DNA of 64,000 nt from Stigmatella aurantiaca DW4/3-1 (GTDB lineage: Bacteria; Myxococcota; Myxococcia; Myxococcales; Myxococcaceae): the NCBI RefSeq assembly GCF_000165485.1, contig NC_014623.1, positions 3,925,501-3,989,500 on the forward strand, in the 5' to 3' direction. Positions 33,668 to 43,354 of the stretch are shown here, piece after piece. Numbering within the stretch: the first letter of the stretch is position 1; each line of letters opens with the position of its first letter. The notes below the pieces were generated by a model. It saw nothing but the letters and a program-made list of their open reading frames with translations, ran no database searches and was not told the origin of the DNA. The position numbers were made by a program, and so were the translations under genes.

Positions 33668-34858
33668 TCAATGCCTGCCGCCAGGGTTTCCGTCTTCTTC
33701 CTCGGATTCCTGTCCCGCGATGTCCGCGGTGGTGATGGCCTTGGTGCCGAAGCGTTCGGTGATGCGGTCCAGCACGGCGTTCAGCTTCGCGCTGCGGGGC
33801 GGGGGGGCGGAGAAAAGTCCCAGCTGTTGAGGCTCCTGGGTGTCGAGGGATTGCACCGACACCCCCGTGAGCCGGATGGGTCGCTCCGCGTGCGAGCGCT
33901 CCAGGAGTTCCAGGGCGGCGCGGTAGAGGGTCTGCCCATCGTCGGTGGAGGCGGGCAGGGTGGTGCGCCGGGTGATGAGGCTGAAGTCCGAGAACTTCAC
34001 CTTGAGCTGGAGGACGCGCCCCTGGACGCCCGCCTTGCGCAGGCGACGGCCCACGCGCAGTGCTTGCGCATGCACGTGCGGGCGCAGCAGGTCCATTCCC
34101 GTCAAGTCTTCCTCGAAGGTGTCCTCGGCGCCCACGCTCTTGGCCGCGCGGTCTGGCACCACCTCCCGGGGATCATTGCCCTGGGCCAGCTCCCAGAGGT
34201 GGCGTCCCTGGCTGCCCAAGCGGGACTCCAGCCACTCCACGTCGCGGGCCGCCACGTCGCCAATGGTCTTCAACCCCGCCCGCGTCAGTTCCTCCTCGGT
34301 CTTCGGGCCCACGCCCCAGAGGCGCGACAGGGGCAGTCCGGCCAGGAAGGCCACCGTCTCGTGGGGCTTCACCTCGCGCTGGCCGTTGGGCTTGGCGAGG
34401 TCCGAGGCGATCTTCGCCACGAACTTCACCCCCGCGATGCCCGCCGAGGCGGGGAGATTCAACTCGGAAGCGATCTCCTTGCGGATGCGGCGGGCGATGT
34501 CCGTGGGCGCGCCGAACAGCCCCACGGAGGAGGTGACATCCAGGAAGGCCTCATCGAGGGAGAGCGGCTCGATGAGGGGGGTGTAGCGCTCGAAGATGGC
34601 GAACACCTGCTCGCTGGCCTCGGCGTAGGCGGCGAAGCGGGGCCGGACGATCACTGCGTGCGGGGCGAGCTTCACGGCGCGTGCCATGGGCATCGCGCTG
34701 CGGACGCCAAAGGGGCGCACCTCGTACGAGGCGGCGACCACCACGCCGCGCTGAGGGTGGCCGCCGACAATCAGCGGTTTGCCCCGCAGGGATGGGTTGT
34801 CCCGCTGCTCCACGGACGCGTAGAAGGCGTCCATATCGACGTGGATGATGGCGCGCAT
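33668..34858 (-). CDS. dinB: DNA polymerase IV (Y family)
   Basis: The 396-residue enzyme copies past damaged bases. Y-family marks are IIHVDMDAFYASVEQRDNP with the first catalytic Asp, SYEVRPFGVRSAMP, and PLSLDEAFLDVT with the second catalytic acidic pair. A helix-hairpin-helix thumb (LWGVGPKTEEEL) and little-finger domain follow. QQLGLF near the C-terminus matches the beta-clamp-binding motif. TACAGT lies 9 nt before the ATG with no ribosome site. No LexA box was recognised. Confidence 0.94.
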   Translation of the reverse strand: MRAIIHVDMDAFYASVEQRDNPSLRGKPLIVGGHPQRGVVVAASYEVRPFGVRSAMPMARAVKLAPHAVIVRPRFAAYAEASEQVFAIFERYTPLIEPLSLDEAFLDVTSSVGLFGAPTDIARRIRKEIASELNLPASAGIAGVKFVAKIASDLAKPNGQREVKPHETVAFLAGLPLSRLWGVGPKTEEELTRAGLKTIGDVAARDVEWLESRLGSQGRHLWELAQGNDPREVVPDRAAKSVGAEDTFEEDLTGMDLLRPHVHAQALRVGRRLRKAGVQGRVLQLKVKFSDFSLITRRTTLPASTDDGQTLYRAALELLERSHAERPIRLTGVSVQSLDTQEPQQLGLFSAPPPRSAKLNAVLDRITERFGTKAITTADIAGQESEEEDGNPGGRH

Positions 34859-34899
34859 GCGGGCCGTACTGTAGCGGACCCTCCTGACGGAGCGTGGGA

Positions 34900-35313
34900 A
34901 TGAAGACCCTCACCGAATATCTCTGGTTCGAGACGAAGGCGCGGCGTGAGCTCGTCCGGCTCACGGACAACGTCGCGGCCCTGGTGCGCAAGAGTGGCAT
35001 CCAGGAGGGCATGGTGCTCGTCTCCGCCATGCACATCACCGCGGGCGTTTTCGTGAATGACGACGAGTCCGGGCTCCATGAGGACATCTGGGAGTGGCTC
35101 CAGGGGCTCGCCCCGCAGGGGCCGGACTACCGCCACCACCGCACCGGCGAGGACAACGGGGATGCCCACCTCAAGTCCCTGCTCGTTCACCACCAAGTCA
35201 TCATCCCCGTGACCGCCGGGAAGCTGGACCTGGGGCCCTGGCAGCAGGTGTTCTACGCCGAGTTCGATGGCCAGCGCCGCAAGCGCGTCATCCTCAAGGT
35301 GATGGGCGAGTGA
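34900..35313 (+). CDS. YjbQ/UPF0047 family protein
   Basis: The 137-residue protein matches the YjbQ family, whose trimeric members have weak thiamine-phosphate synthase activity with uncertain physiological meaning. Conserved marks are [30 protein letters not shown] with the metal-binding His residues, and [18 protein letters not shown]. Length is normal. The ATG at 34900 has GGAG 7 nt upstream; a GTG two codons earlier is less likely. It is divergent from dinB with a gap of only 41 bp. Confidence 0.9.
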   Translation: MKTLTEYLWFETKARRELVRLTDNVAALVRKSGIQEGMVLVSAMHITAGVFVNDDESGLHEDIWEWLQGLAPQGPDYRHHRTGEDNGDAHLKSLLVHHQVIIPVTAGKLDLGPWQQVFYAEFDGQRRKRVILKVMGE

Positions 35314-35314
35314 G

Positions 35315-35953
35315 TCACGGCTGCTCGCACAGGCGCACCTTGCGGAAGAAGCCCGGCCCGGCATCGTTGGACAGCCCGACACCTCCTCCGGAGAATGCCG
35401 GATCCGTGTATGTGAGCGTGAGTTCCCCTTGGGCACCATTTCTCAAGCGGGCGGTCAAGGCCGGGCCCTGGATGTCCAGCCGAAGGGTGTAGAATTCCCC
35501 CGGGCTCGGGGTGAAGTCCGCATAAGCCGCCTGGGTGATCTCCGTCAGGCCATCGACGACTTTCTCGAAGCGCAACTCCCCGCCTGGGTAGCCCGGGAAG
35601 AAGTGGACCCGGTAGAAATTGCGCGCGTCTTGGATGCCGAACGCAAAGCCCACGGCATTCCATCCATAGACATGGTCGGAGCGAGGCGCTGTCCCCATCT
35701 CCGCTTCCAGAACGCAGTCCTTCCCGGACACGCCCTCCTTCTGAAGCACATGGGCAGGGGTCGCGTAGAAGCCATCCAGATGGAGGGGGTCTTCTTCCTG
35801 CTGAGAGATCACCCCCCCGGTGAGGGCCCAATGGCCGTCCATGGCGGACCAGCCCGGAACTTGGGCGCCAGCCGGGAAAGGGAGCGCCAGCGCGCCCCAT
35901 GCCGCCAGGGCCAGTGCCCCCGGTAGCCTGGAAATCGGATGTCGGAACGCCAT
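35315..35953 (-). CDS. Secreted concanavalin-A-like (DUF1080/LamG-type) protein
   Basis: The 212-residue protein has a signal peptide (cleavage near AGAQV, about residue 31) and one jelly-roll domain of about 175 residues: DGHWALTGGVISQQEE at the start, WNAVGFAFGIQDARNFYRVHF in the middle, and GGGVGLSNDAGPGFFRKVRL at the end. This resembles lectin/glucanase-like domains in DUF1080 proteins. A catalytic pair is not obvious, so it may bind carbohydrate rather than cut it. It converges on yjbQ with one base between them. Confidence 0.72.
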   Translation of the reverse strand: MAFRHPISRLPGALALAAWGALALPFPAGAQVPGWSAMDGHWALTGGVISQQEEDPLHLDGFYATPAHVLQKEGVSGKDCVLEAEMGTAPRSDHVYGWNAVGFAFGIQDARNFYRVHFFPGYPGGELRFEKVVDGLTEITQAAYADFTPSPGEFYTLRLDIQGPALTARLRNGAQGELTLTYTDPAFSGGGVGLSNDAGPGFFRKVRLCEQP

Positions 35954-36151
35954 GGAGCCCTCTTCCTCGGAGCGTGCCGCGCGGGACGCACGGCGTCATC
36001 CCCATGGAGCCGCCTCGCCGAGAATGTGACGGTTCCTGGCCCCCGCCAGCGGGCGCTTGGAGGGTGGGGGGCCGGCGGATGCAGAGCACGGGACACCTGG
36101 ACGGTGGGGCGCTACCATCACTGTGCACCTTCGAACGGCGAGGCGACGCGC

Positions 36152-37831
36152 ATGGACAAGCTCTGGCTCAAGCACTACCCCCCTGGAGTGCCTGCGGAAA
36201 TCGATGACCGTCAGTATCCGTCGCTGCCCCACTTGTTGGAGGAGTCCTTCGGCAAGTTCGCCGGGCGCCCCGCCTTCAAGTGCATGGGCCACGTCATCAC
36301 CTACCGGGAGCTCGATGTGCTGTCGCGCCAGGTGGGGGCGTGGTTGCAAGCGCGGGGGCTGCCGCGCGGCGCGGCCGTCGCCATCATGATGCCCAATGTG
36401 TTGCAGTATCCGGTGTGTATCGCCGCGATCCTGCGGGCGGGCTACGTGGTGGTGAACATCAACCCGCTCTACACCCCCCGCGAGCTGGAGCACCAGCTCA
36501 AGGACAGTGGGGCCGAGGCCCTGTTCATCCTGGAGAACTTCGCCATCACCTTTCAACAGGTGCTCGAGCGCACCCCCGTCAAGCACGTGGTGGTCGCCGC
36601 GATGGGCGACCTGCTGGGCTTTCTGAAGGGCACCCTCGTCAACACCGTGGTGCGAAAGATCAAGAAGCTGGTGCCCGCCTTCCACCTGCCCCAGGCCGTG
36701 CCGTTCAAGCGGGTGCTGGAGGAGGGGAAAGCCCTGACGCTCACCCCCGTGCAGATGTCACGGGATGATGTGGCGTTCCTTCAGTACACCGGCGGCACCA
36801 CGGGGGTGGTGAAGGGGGCCACGCTGTTGCACCGCAATGTGATTGCCAATCTGTTGCAGGTGGATGCCTGGATCCAGCCGACTTTGCAGCGCAAAAAGAT
36901 TGAGCAGGTCAACATCGTCTGTGCGCTGCCGATGTATCACATCTTCGCGCTCACCGTTTGTGGGCTGATGGGCATGCGCATGGGGGCGATGAACATTCTC
37001 ATCCCCAACCCTCGCGACATTCCGGGGTTCATCAAGACGTTGTCCCAGCAGCCGTTTCACATCCTGCCGGCGGTCAACACCCTCTACAACGCGTTGGTCA
37101 ACCACCCCAACTTCCGCCACCTCGACTTCTCTCATTTGTTGATCGCCAACGGCGGAGGCATGGCCGTGCAGAAGGCGGTCGCCGAGAAGTGGTTTGCCGT
37201 GACCCGCGTTCCCCTCATCGAGGGGTACGGTCTGTCCGAGACCTCGCCCGTGGCCACCAGCAACCTGTGTGACGCCACCGAGTACTCCGGAACCATCGGC
37301 CTGCCCGTGCCGTCCACCGAGATCGCCATCCGCGATGATGACGGCAAGGATGTGCCGCTGGGCCAGCCCGGTGAAATCTGCATCCGGGGCCCGCAGGTGA
37401 TGGCGGGCTACTGGAATCGTCCGGACGAGACCGCCAAGGTCATGATGCCCGATGGTTTCTTCAAGTCCGGGGACGTCGGCGTCATGGACGAGCGCGGCCA
37501 CACCCGCATCGTGGATCGCAAGAAGGACATGGTCCTGGTCTCGGGCTTCAACGTCTATCCCAATGAAGTCGAGGGCGTGGTCGCCATGCACCCGGGCGTC
37601 CTGGAGGTCGCCGCCGTGGGCGTGCCCGACGCGCACTCTGGCGAGGCCGTGAAACTCTTCGTGGTGAAGAAAGATCCCTCCCTCACCGAGGCCCAGGTGC
37701 TCGAGTTCTGCCGTGGGCAGCTCACCGGCTACAAGCGGCCCAAGTCCGTCGAGTTCCGCGCGGAGCTGCCCAAGAGCAACGTGGGAAAAATCCTGCGCCG
37801 CGAGCTACGGGGTCCGCCCGCCGTCGGCTGA
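36152..37831 (+). CDS. fadD: Long-chain fatty acid-CoA ligase
   Basis: The 559-residue enzyme activates fatty acids with ATP and CoA for degradation or lipid synthesis. ANL-family marks are the P-loop QYTGGTTGVVKGATL, GYGLSETSPV, FFKSGDVGVMDE, and the C-terminal catalytic Lys in [11 protein letters not shown]. Length equals that of FadD of enteric bacteria. The ATG at 36152 is chosen from alignment with the family start (MDKLWLKHYPPGVP). Its 3' end overlaps the convergent pseudouridine synthase gene by 27 bp. Confidence 0.9.
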   Translation: MDKLWLKHYPPGVPAEIDDRQYPSLPHLLEESFGKFAGRPAFKCMGHVITYRELDVLSRQVGAWLQARGLPRGAAVAIMMPNVLQYPVCIAAILRAGYVVVNINPLYTPRELEHQLKDSGAEALFILENFAITFQQVLERTPVKHVVVAAMGDLLGFLKGTLVNTVVRKIKKLVPAFHLPQAVPFKRVLEEGKALTLTPVQMSRDDVAFLQYTGGTTGVVKGATLLHRNVIANLLQVDAWIQPTLQRKKIEQVNIVCALPMYHIFALTVCGLMGMRMGAMNILIPNPRDIPGFIKTLSQQPFHILPAVNTLYNALVNHPNFRHLDFSHLLIANGGGMAVQKAVAEKWFAVTRVPLIEGYGLSETSPVATSNLCDATEYSGTIGLPVPSTEIAIRDDDGKDVPLGQPGEICIRGPQVMAGYWNRPDETAKVMMPDGFFKSGDVGVMDERGHTRIVDRKKDMVLVSGFNVYPNEVEGVVAMHPGVLEVAAVGVPDAHSGEAVKLFVVKKDPSLTEAQVLEFCRGQLTGYKRPKSVEFRAELPKSNVGKILRRELRGPPAVG

Positions 37832-38752
37832 GAGGCCGTGGTGGCGGAGCACCTCGGCGAGCTCCTGGGGCAAGGGGCTCTCCACCTGGAGCCGCTGGCC
37901 TGTCTCCGGGTGGGTGAACCCCAACGCCCGGGCATGCAGGAAGAACCGGGAGAGGCCCGGCTCCTCGCGCCCGCCGTAGAGGGAGTCCCCCACGAGGGGG
38001 GCGCCGATGCCGGCCAGGTGCGCGCGCACCTGATGCAGCACGCCCGTGAGGATGCGCACCTCCACGAGGCTGAAGTCCCCCGAGCGCGCCTGGACCTGGA
38101 ACAGGGAGTGGGCCTCGCGAGCCCCTTCCTCGCCCGGGAGCGCGGGCTCCACCCGGTCGGGATGCCGGGGGTGGTGGCGCAGCGGGATTTCGATCTCCCC
38201 CTCGTCCGCCAGCGGCCCGGTGACCAGGGCCACGTAGTGCTTGTCCACCTCGCGTCCGCTGAAGGCCGTGCGCAAGCGCTGCCACGCCTCGCGCGTGCGC
38301 GCCGCGAGCAGCACCCCGGAGGTTTCGATGTCCAGCCGGTGGCAGAGCCCGCCTTCGCGGGCGTCCTCCGAAGCCTGGGCGCACTCGGGGTAGCGGGCGA
38401 TGAGCGCGTTGGCCACCGTCCCCGTCTCCCCGGGCTTCAGCGGGTGGGAGGGGCGGCCCGCGGGCTTGTCCACCACCACCAGCGCCGCGTCCTCGTGCAG
38501 CACCACCAAGGGGAAGCCCGTGTCGGGCACCGCCTCACGGGTCTCTTCCTCCCACTCCACGAGGATGTGCTGTCCGGCCGAGACCAGCAGCCCTTTCTTC
38601 ACGGCGCGGCCATTGACGCGCACCGCGCCCTCCTCGAACAGGCGCTTGAGCTTCGCGCGCGACAGGCCCAAGGCCTCGCCCACGAAGAGGTCGACCCGCT
38701 GGCCCGCCTTCGTGGGCTCCACGGTGAGCGTATGCGTCTTTTCAGCGTTCAC
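37805..38752 (-). CDS. RluA-family pseudouridine synthase
   Basis: The 315-residue enzyme has an N-terminal S4 RNA-binding domain (about 15-65; [19 protein letters not shown]) and an RluA catalytic domain with [15 protein letters not shown] (catalytic Asp) and [21 protein letters not shown]. It isomerises uridines in rRNA or tRNA; the exact target (RluD, RluC or other) cannot be told. Its ATG overlaps the stop of the Ser/Thr kinase gene (ATGA), so both are translated together. Confidence 0.9.
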   Translation of the reverse strand: MNAEKTHTLTVEPTKAGQRVDLFVGEALGLSRAKLKRLFEEGAVRVNGRAVKKGLLVSAGQHILVEWEEETREAVPDTGFPLVVLHEDAALVVVDKPAGRPSHPLKPGETGTVANALIARYPECAQASEDAREGGLCHRLDIETSGVLLAARTREAWQRLRTAFSGREVDKHYVALVTGPLADEGEIEIPLRHHPRHPDRVEPALPGEEGAREAHSLFQVQARSGDFSLVEVRILTGVLHQVRAHLAGIGAPLVGDSLYGGREEPGLSRFFLHARALGFTHPETGQRLQVESPLPQELAEVLRHHGLSADGGRTP

Positions 38753-39882
38753 TCGGCAAGTGCCTCGTAGACTTCCTCGGCCGTCTGATAACGGTCGTCC
38801 AGCTCCTTGCGCAGGAGCCGGTGGGCCACGCGCGCCAGCTGGGGGTCGCCCTTCAGGTTGATGGCCAGAACCGGGGCGGGTTCCACTTCGAGCACCTGCT
38901 GCCAGAGCTGGCTGGGGGTCTTCGCGTCGAAAGGGGGGCGGCCGCTGAGCAGTTCGTACAGGATGACGCCCAGGCTGTAGAGGTCCGCCCGCGCATCCAG
39001 CGGCTCGCCGAGGATCTGCTCCGGGGACATATAGCGGAAGGTGCCCACGAAGCGTCCATCCCCCGTGAGGCCCGCGTCGTCCGCCAGGAACTTGGCGAGC
39101 CCGAAGTCCATCAGCCGCACCTGCCGGTCCTCGTCCACCATGATGTTGGAGGGCTTGAGGTCGCGGTGCACCAACCCATGGCCGTGGATGTACGCCAGCG
39201 CCTCGCAGACCTGGAGCATCGCGTCCTTGAGCCGGCCCATGCGCTCGGGCCGGTTGAGCTCGTCCGTGCGCGCTTCCTGGATGCGGCGCTCCACGAGCTG
39301 GACCTTGGGGTCCGCAAGCGCGGGGGAAGGCCGGGTGTCGTCCGAGCCCTCCGTGTCGGGCTCATCCGCGGCATCCGCCAGCGCCCGGACCGATTCGGCG
39401 CCCCCGTGGAGGTTCATGTCCTCGCTCGGCTCCTCTTCGCTGAACGCCGCCAGGTTGAACGGCGATTCGCTGTCGTCCGAGTCCTCGGCGTCGCCCCAGG
39501 AATCGGAGTCGTCGTCCGAGGGCAGGGCGCGCGAGCGCGGCAGGGAGAACGAGCCCGAGGGGGAGTGGAGGTCACTGCCTCGCAGGTCCAGGTAGTGACG
39601 GAGGGTGAGCCCCTCGATGAGTTCCATGACGAGGTAGGGATAGCCCTGAAAGACGCCCACGTCGAACACCTTCACGACGTTGGGGTGGGCCAGCTCCGCG
39701 AGCGTCTCGTACTCACGCGCCAGCCGGCGGGCCGCCCGGGCATCCAGCGCGGGGGCCGCCGACAGCAGCTTGAGGGCCACGGTATCGTTGGTGCGGCGGT
39801 CCAGGGCCCGGTACACGGTCCCCACCCCTCCGCTGCCAAGCGTGTCCATGACTCGGTAGGGACCAATCAGCTTGGGAGGCAT
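38749..39882 (-). CDS. Ser/Thr protein kinase with acidic insert
   Basis: The 377-residue kinase has all main motifs: glycine loop GSGGVGTVY (16-24), Lys38 in [14 protein letters not shown] with catalytic Asp241, DFG at 259-261, and MSPEQ in the activation segment. No membrane segment or sensor domain follows. Between strand 5 and the catalytic loop sits an insert of about 100 residues (about 103-205) rich in Asp, Glu and Ser. It may bind a partner or be a phosphorylation site cluster. A promoter, TTGACC-N18-TAGGAT, lies 10 nt before the ATG. Confidence 0.9.
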   Translation of the reverse strand: MPPKLIGPYRVMDTLGSGGVGTVYRALDRRTNDTVALKLLSAAPALDARAARRLAREYETLAELAHPNVVKVFDVGVFQGYPYLVMELIEGLTLRHYLDLRGSDLHSPSGSFSLPRSRALPSDDDSDSWGDAEDSDDSESPFNLAAFSEEEPSEDMNLHGGAESVRALADAADEPDTEGSDDTRPSPALADPKVQLVERRIQEARTDELNRPERMGRLKDAMLQVCEALAYIHGHGLVHRDLKPSNIMVDEDRQVRLMDFGLAKFLADDAGLTGDGRFVGTFRYMSPEQILGEPLDARADLYSLGVILYELLSGRPPFDAKTPSQLWQQVLEVEPAPVLAINLKGDPQLARVAHRLLRKELDDRYQTAEEVYEALAE

Positions 39883-39892
39883 GAGCGGGGGG

Positions 39893-39922
39893 ATCCTACG
39901 GAGCTGGTTGCTCCAGGGTCAA
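39893..39922 (-). promoter_or_regulatory. Promoter of the Ser/Thr kinase gene
   Basis: On the minus strand TTGACC (39917-39922) and TAGGAT (39893-39898) are 18 bp apart, close to the housekeeping sigma-factor pattern. TAGGAT lies 10 nt before the ATG at 39882, so the message would have almost no leader, in line with the missing ribosome-binding site. Confidence 0.6.
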
Positions 39923-40003
39923 ACAAGCTGGGAGTGAAGCAATACCCACCCCTGGCCAGGCAGCCAAACAGGGGTCTGGGGTGACCGTTGGTTCACACGC
40001 CCG

Positions 40004-40032
40004 TGGACGGCGCCCGGCGGGGACTCTAAGGT
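40004..40032 (+). promoter_or_regulatory. Promoter of uppS
   Basis: TGGACG (40004-40009) and TAAGGT (40027-40032) are separated by 17 bp. TAAGGT ends 10 nt before the ATG at 40043 and overlaps the alternative GTG start at 40031, which argues for the ATG. Confidence 0.45.
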
Positions 40033-40042
40033 GCGTCGCTTC

Positions 40043-40831
40043 ATGGAACGCCCCTCGGTCGCCAGCGTGCTCGAACACCAGGTCAAGGCCCGGCCCGTGC
40101 CCCGCCATGTGGGTATCATCATGGACGGCAATGGCCGGTGGGCGGAGGTTCGCGGCCTGCCCCGGTTGGAGGGGCACCGGGAGGGCTCCTCCAGCGTGCG
40201 GGAGGTGACGCGCACCGCGCGCCGGGTGGGCATCTCCGCGCTGACGCTCTACGCCTTCTCCTCCCAGAACTGGGCCCGCCCCGCCGAGGAGGTGGCGGGG
40301 CTCATGGAGCTGCTGCGCGAGTTCCTCGAGAGCGAGTACTCGGAGATCCTCGACAATGGCATTCGCCTCAACGCCATTGGCGAGGTGGACAAGATGCCGC
40401 GCTACGTGAAGGAGCCGCTGGAGCGGCTGCGCAGGGACTCGGCCCACAATCAGGGCATGGTCCTCACGCTGGCGCTCTCCTACGGAGGCCGGGAGGAGAT
40501 CCTCCACGCCATGCAGCAGGTGGCCCGGGCGGTGGCCAACGGCGAGCTGTCCCCGGATCGGCTGGGGGAGAAGGAGCTGGAGGAGCACCTGTGGACCCAG
40601 GGGCTGCCGCCGCTGGATCTGGTGGTGCGCACCAGCGGCGAGTTCCGCGTCTCCAACTTCCTGCTTTGGCAGATGGCGTACGCGGAGCTGTGCTTCGCGG
40701 ACGTGCTGTGGCCGGACTTCCGCTCCGAAGCGTTCTTGCGCTGCCTGGCCCAGTACCAGCAGCGCGAGCGGCGCTTCGGACTGACGTCCGCGCAGATTCA
40801 ACGTGAGGACACCCAGCGGGCCAAGGCGTGA
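40043..40831 (+). CDS. uppS: Undecaprenyl diphosphate synthase (isoprenyl transferase)
   Basis: The 262-residue cis-prenyltransferase extends farnesyl diphosphate with isopentenyl diphosphate to the carrier lipid for peptidoglycan and polysaccharides. Marks are HVGIIMDGNGRWAEVRG with the catalytic Asp, GHREG, LTLYAFSSQNWARP, and RTSGEFRVSNFLLWQ. A GTG at 40031 would add four residues; the ATG is preferred because the -10 box overlaps that GTG. The stop overlaps the cdsA start (GTGA). Confidence 0.94.
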   Translation: MERPSVASVLEHQVKARPVPRHVGIIMDGNGRWAEVRGLPRLEGHREGSSSVREVTRTARRVGISALTLYAFSSQNWARPAEEVAGLMELLREFLESEYSEILDNGIRLNAIGEVDKMPRYVKEPLERLRRDSAHNQGMVLTLALSYGGREEILHAMQQVARAVANGELSPDRLGEKELEEHLWTQGLPPLDLVVRTSGEFRVSNFLLWQMAYAELCFADVLWPDFRSEAFLRCLAQYQQRERRFGLTSAQIQREDTQRAKA

Positions 40832-41652
40832 ACGAGAAGAACAAGAACCTCCTCATCCGGATCGTTTCCGCGGTGGTGTTGCTGCCCTGCGTTCTCTTCC
40901 TGTTGTGGAAGGGGGGCGTCTACAGCGCGATCCTGCTGGGACTGGCAGCCGCCGCCTGCGCCAGCGAGTACTACACCATCACCCTCAAGGAACTGTCGCC
41001 CGCTGCCTGGGTGGGCATCGTGCTGGCGGGCGTCGTGCCGTTCCTGCCCCTGCGAGGGGCGGAGAACGCGGGCCAGTTCGCCTATTGGGTGACGGCGGGC
41101 TTCTTCTTCTTCGCCTGGACATACCACCTCATCCGGGGACCGCTGCCCGAGGCGCCCACGCGCTCGGCCCACCTCATCACCGGCTTTCTCTATGCGGCGG
41201 TGGGGCTCATGGCCCTGTCGGCGCTCCGGATGCGTCCGGATGGCATGGCCTGGGTCATCTGTGCGCTGGTTATCACCTGGGCCAATGACACGGTCGCCTA
41301 CTTCGCGGGTCGCTTCTTGGGCCGCCACAAGTTGTACGTGGAAGTAAGCCCCAACAAGACGTGGGAGGGCTTCTTCGGTGGGCTGGTGGGCTCGGTGGGC
41401 GGCATGTTCATCGCCCGGGCGGGGTTCTTCCCGGAGTTCACGGTGGCGGACTGTGTGGTCACGGGGATCGCCGGCGGCATTCTGGGCCCCCTGGGCGATT
41501 TGTGCGAGTCCATGCTCAAGCGGGCCTATGGGGTGAAGGACTCGGGCAAGCTCATCCCGGGGCACGGGGGCATCCTGGATCGCATCGACGCGCTTCTGTT
41601 CAACGCGCCCCTGGTGTTCATCTATGTGCAGTTCATCCGCCACATGCTCTGA
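40828..41652 (+). CDS. cdsA: Phosphatidate cytidylyltransferase
   Basis: The 274-residue membrane enzyme makes CDP-diacylglycerol from phosphatidic acid and CTP. About eight hydrophobic segments are seen, with the family signature KDSGKLIPGHGGILDRIDAL near the C-terminus and SPNKTWEGFFGG before it. The GTG start overlaps the uppS stop, so the two are coupled. In many bacteria dxr lies between cdsA and rseP; here it is absent. Confidence 0.93.
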   Translation: MNEKNKNLLIRIVSAVVLLPCVLFLLWKGGVYSAILLGLAAAACASEYYTITLKELSPAAWVGIVLAGVVPFLPLRGAENAGQFAYWVTAGFFFFAWTYHLIRGPLPEAPTRSAHLITGFLYAAVGLMALSALRMRPDGMAWVICALVITWANDTVAYFAGRFLGRHKLYVEVSPNKTWEGFFGGLVGSVGGMFIARAGFFPEFTVADCVVTGIAGGILGPLGDLCESMLKRAYGVKDSGKLIPGHGGILDRIDALLFNAPLVFIYVQFIRHML

Positions 41653-41694
41653 GGGCGGGCCTGTGCGCGGCCGGTCAGTGTAACCGGATGTGCG

Positions 41695-41723
41695 TTGTCC
41701 TGGAGGGGGAGCGCGGTTAGTGT
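41695..41723 (+). promoter_or_regulatory. Promoter before rseP
   Basis: TTGTCC (41695-41700) and TAGTGT (41718-41723) are 17 bp apart. TAGTGT is exactly 6 nt before the ATG at 41730, so the predicted transcription start coincides with the start codon. No ribosome-binding site is close to this ATG, which supports a leaderless message independent of uppS-cdsA. Confidence 0.55.
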
Positions 41724-41729
41724 TGGCCC

Positions 41730-43343
41730 ATGTTTCAGAACATCGGGCTCTTCGCGCTGCTCCTCGGTGTGCTCGTCACCGTGCATGAGCTGGGTCACTT
41801 CCTCGTGGCGAAGGCCTGCGGGGTGAAGGTGCTCAAGTTCTCCTTCGGTTTCGGGCCCAAGCTGTTGGGGTTCGTCAAGGGAGAGACGGAGTACCAGATC
41901 GCGCTGTTGCCCCTGGGCGGCTACGTGAAGATGGCCGGCGACATTCCGGGCGAGGAACTGGCCCCCGAGGAGGCCCACCGGGGCTTTCTGGCTCAGCCAC
42001 CGTGGAAGCGCATGCTCATCGTGCTGGCCGGCCCGGTGTTCAACCTGGTCTTCCCCATCCTCATCTACTTCTTCGTCTTCTGGGGGGCCCACGAAGTTAC
42101 CTCCACGCGGGTGGGCAACGTGCTGCCCGAGTCGCCCGCGGCCGTGGCGGGGCTGCGCCCCGGAGACCGGGTGCTCGCGGTGGAGGGGGACAAGGTCCGC
42201 ACGTACCAGGAGATGGCGGATGCCTTCGTGGGCCGTTTCGAGCGGCCCATTCCCCTGACCATCGAGCGGGAGGGCAAGCAGCAGATCGTCGAGGTGACGC
42301 CGCTCAAGAAGGTGGAGTCCTCGCCCATCGAGACCATCGAGCGGGGCGTCATGGGGGTGGAGTCGAGTTCCCGGGTGCCCATCCTGGGCGTCCCTCCGGA
42401 TTCGGTGGCGGCGCGGGCAGGGCTGCGCACGTTTGATCGGGTTCTGGCCATCAACGGCACGCTCGTGCCGGACCAGGCGGCCCTCTACGACGCCTTGGCG
42501 AAGCACTCCGGCGTCTTGGAGCTGACGGTGCAGCGCTCGCGGCCCGTGGAGGCCGGTGCGGTGGTGGCCCATGTGCCCGAGGTGATGACGTTCCAGCTGG
42601 AGAAGCAGCCAGGCGAGGGGTTGGCGGCGCTGGGGGCGGAATCGTCGGAGTTCTATGTGTCCTCCGTGCTGCCCGGGAGCCCCGCGGCCAAGGCGGGCAT
42701 CCAGTGGGGAGACCGGCTGGTCAGCCTCAACGGCGAGCCCATCCGGTCCTTCAGCATGTTCCAGGTGCAGATCAGCGGGCTGGGAGAGAAGCCTTTCGGG
42801 CTGACGTGGCGGAGCGCGGAGGGCATGCGCACCGAGCAGATTGCCCGGGCCCCTGTTCAGGTGAAGGAAGAGTTTGGCCAGGTCAGCACCGGCCCCGTGC
42901 TCGGCGTGCAGTCCTGGGACTTCTCCGCCCCGGCGGAGCGGATCCAGCTGAACCTGGAGTGGCACGAGGCCCTCACGCAGTCGGCGCGCATCGTGCCGAC
43001 CATCATCAAGCAAACGGTGAAGGCCATCGCCGGGCTCTTCGACAACTCGGTCCCGCTCAGCTCCATCGGTGGACCGATCATGATGTACCAGATGGCGGCC
43101 AAGAGCTCCGAGCTGGGCTGGGACTACTTCCTCCAGCTCATGGCGGCCATCTCCATCAACCTCGGCGTGGTGAACCTGTTGCCCATCCCCATCCTGGACG
43201 GCTTCCACCTGGTGGCCGCGGGCTGGGAGAGTGTCCGCCGGCGCCCCATTCCGGTGCGCGTGCGCGAAGTGGCCAACGTGGTGGGGTTGGCGATGCTCGT
43301 CGCCTTGATGTTGGTGGCCTTCTTCAACGACATCACCCGGTAA
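41730..43343 (+). CDS. rseP: Site-2 intramembrane protease RseP with several PDZ domains
   Basis: The 537-residue protein has HELGH in the first membrane segment (about 19-23), a central periplasmic part, and the last two helices with NLLPIPILDGFHL, the third zinc ligand being Asp. Three PDZ-like modules can be traced (about 105-190, 205-280 and 300-375; for example PAAVAGLRPGDRV and PAAKAGIQWGDRL), one more than in E. coli RseP, which fits the greater length. Family members cut anti-sigma factors or other membrane proteins in stress signalling. The target here is unknown. Confidence 0.92.
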   Translation: MFQNIGLFALLLGVLVTVHELGHFLVAKACGVKVLKFSFGFGPKLLGFVKGETEYQIALLPLGGYVKMAGDIPGEELAPEEAHRGFLAQPPWKRMLIVLAGPVFNLVFPILIYFFVFWGAHEVTSTRVGNVLPESPAAVAGLRPGDRVLAVEGDKVRTYQEMADAFVGRFERPIPLTIEREGKQQIVEVTPLKKVESSPIETIERGVMGVESSSRVPILGVPPDSVAARAGLRTFDRVLAINGTLVPDQAALYDALAKHSGVLELTVQRSRPVEAGAVVAHVPEVMTFQLEKQPGEGLAALGAESSEFYVSSVLPGSPAAKAGIQWGDRLVSLNGEPIRSFSMFQVQISGLGEKPFGLTWRSAEGMRTEQIARAPVQVKEEFGQVSTGPVLGVQSWDFSAPAERIQLNLEWHEALTQSARIVPTIIKQTVKAIAGLFDNSVPLSSIGGPIMMYQMAAKSSELGWDYFLQLMAAISINLGVVNLLPIPILDGFHLVAAGWESVRRRPIPVRVREVANVVGLAMLVALMLVAFFNDITR

Positions 43344-43354
43344 GCGGGGGGCGC

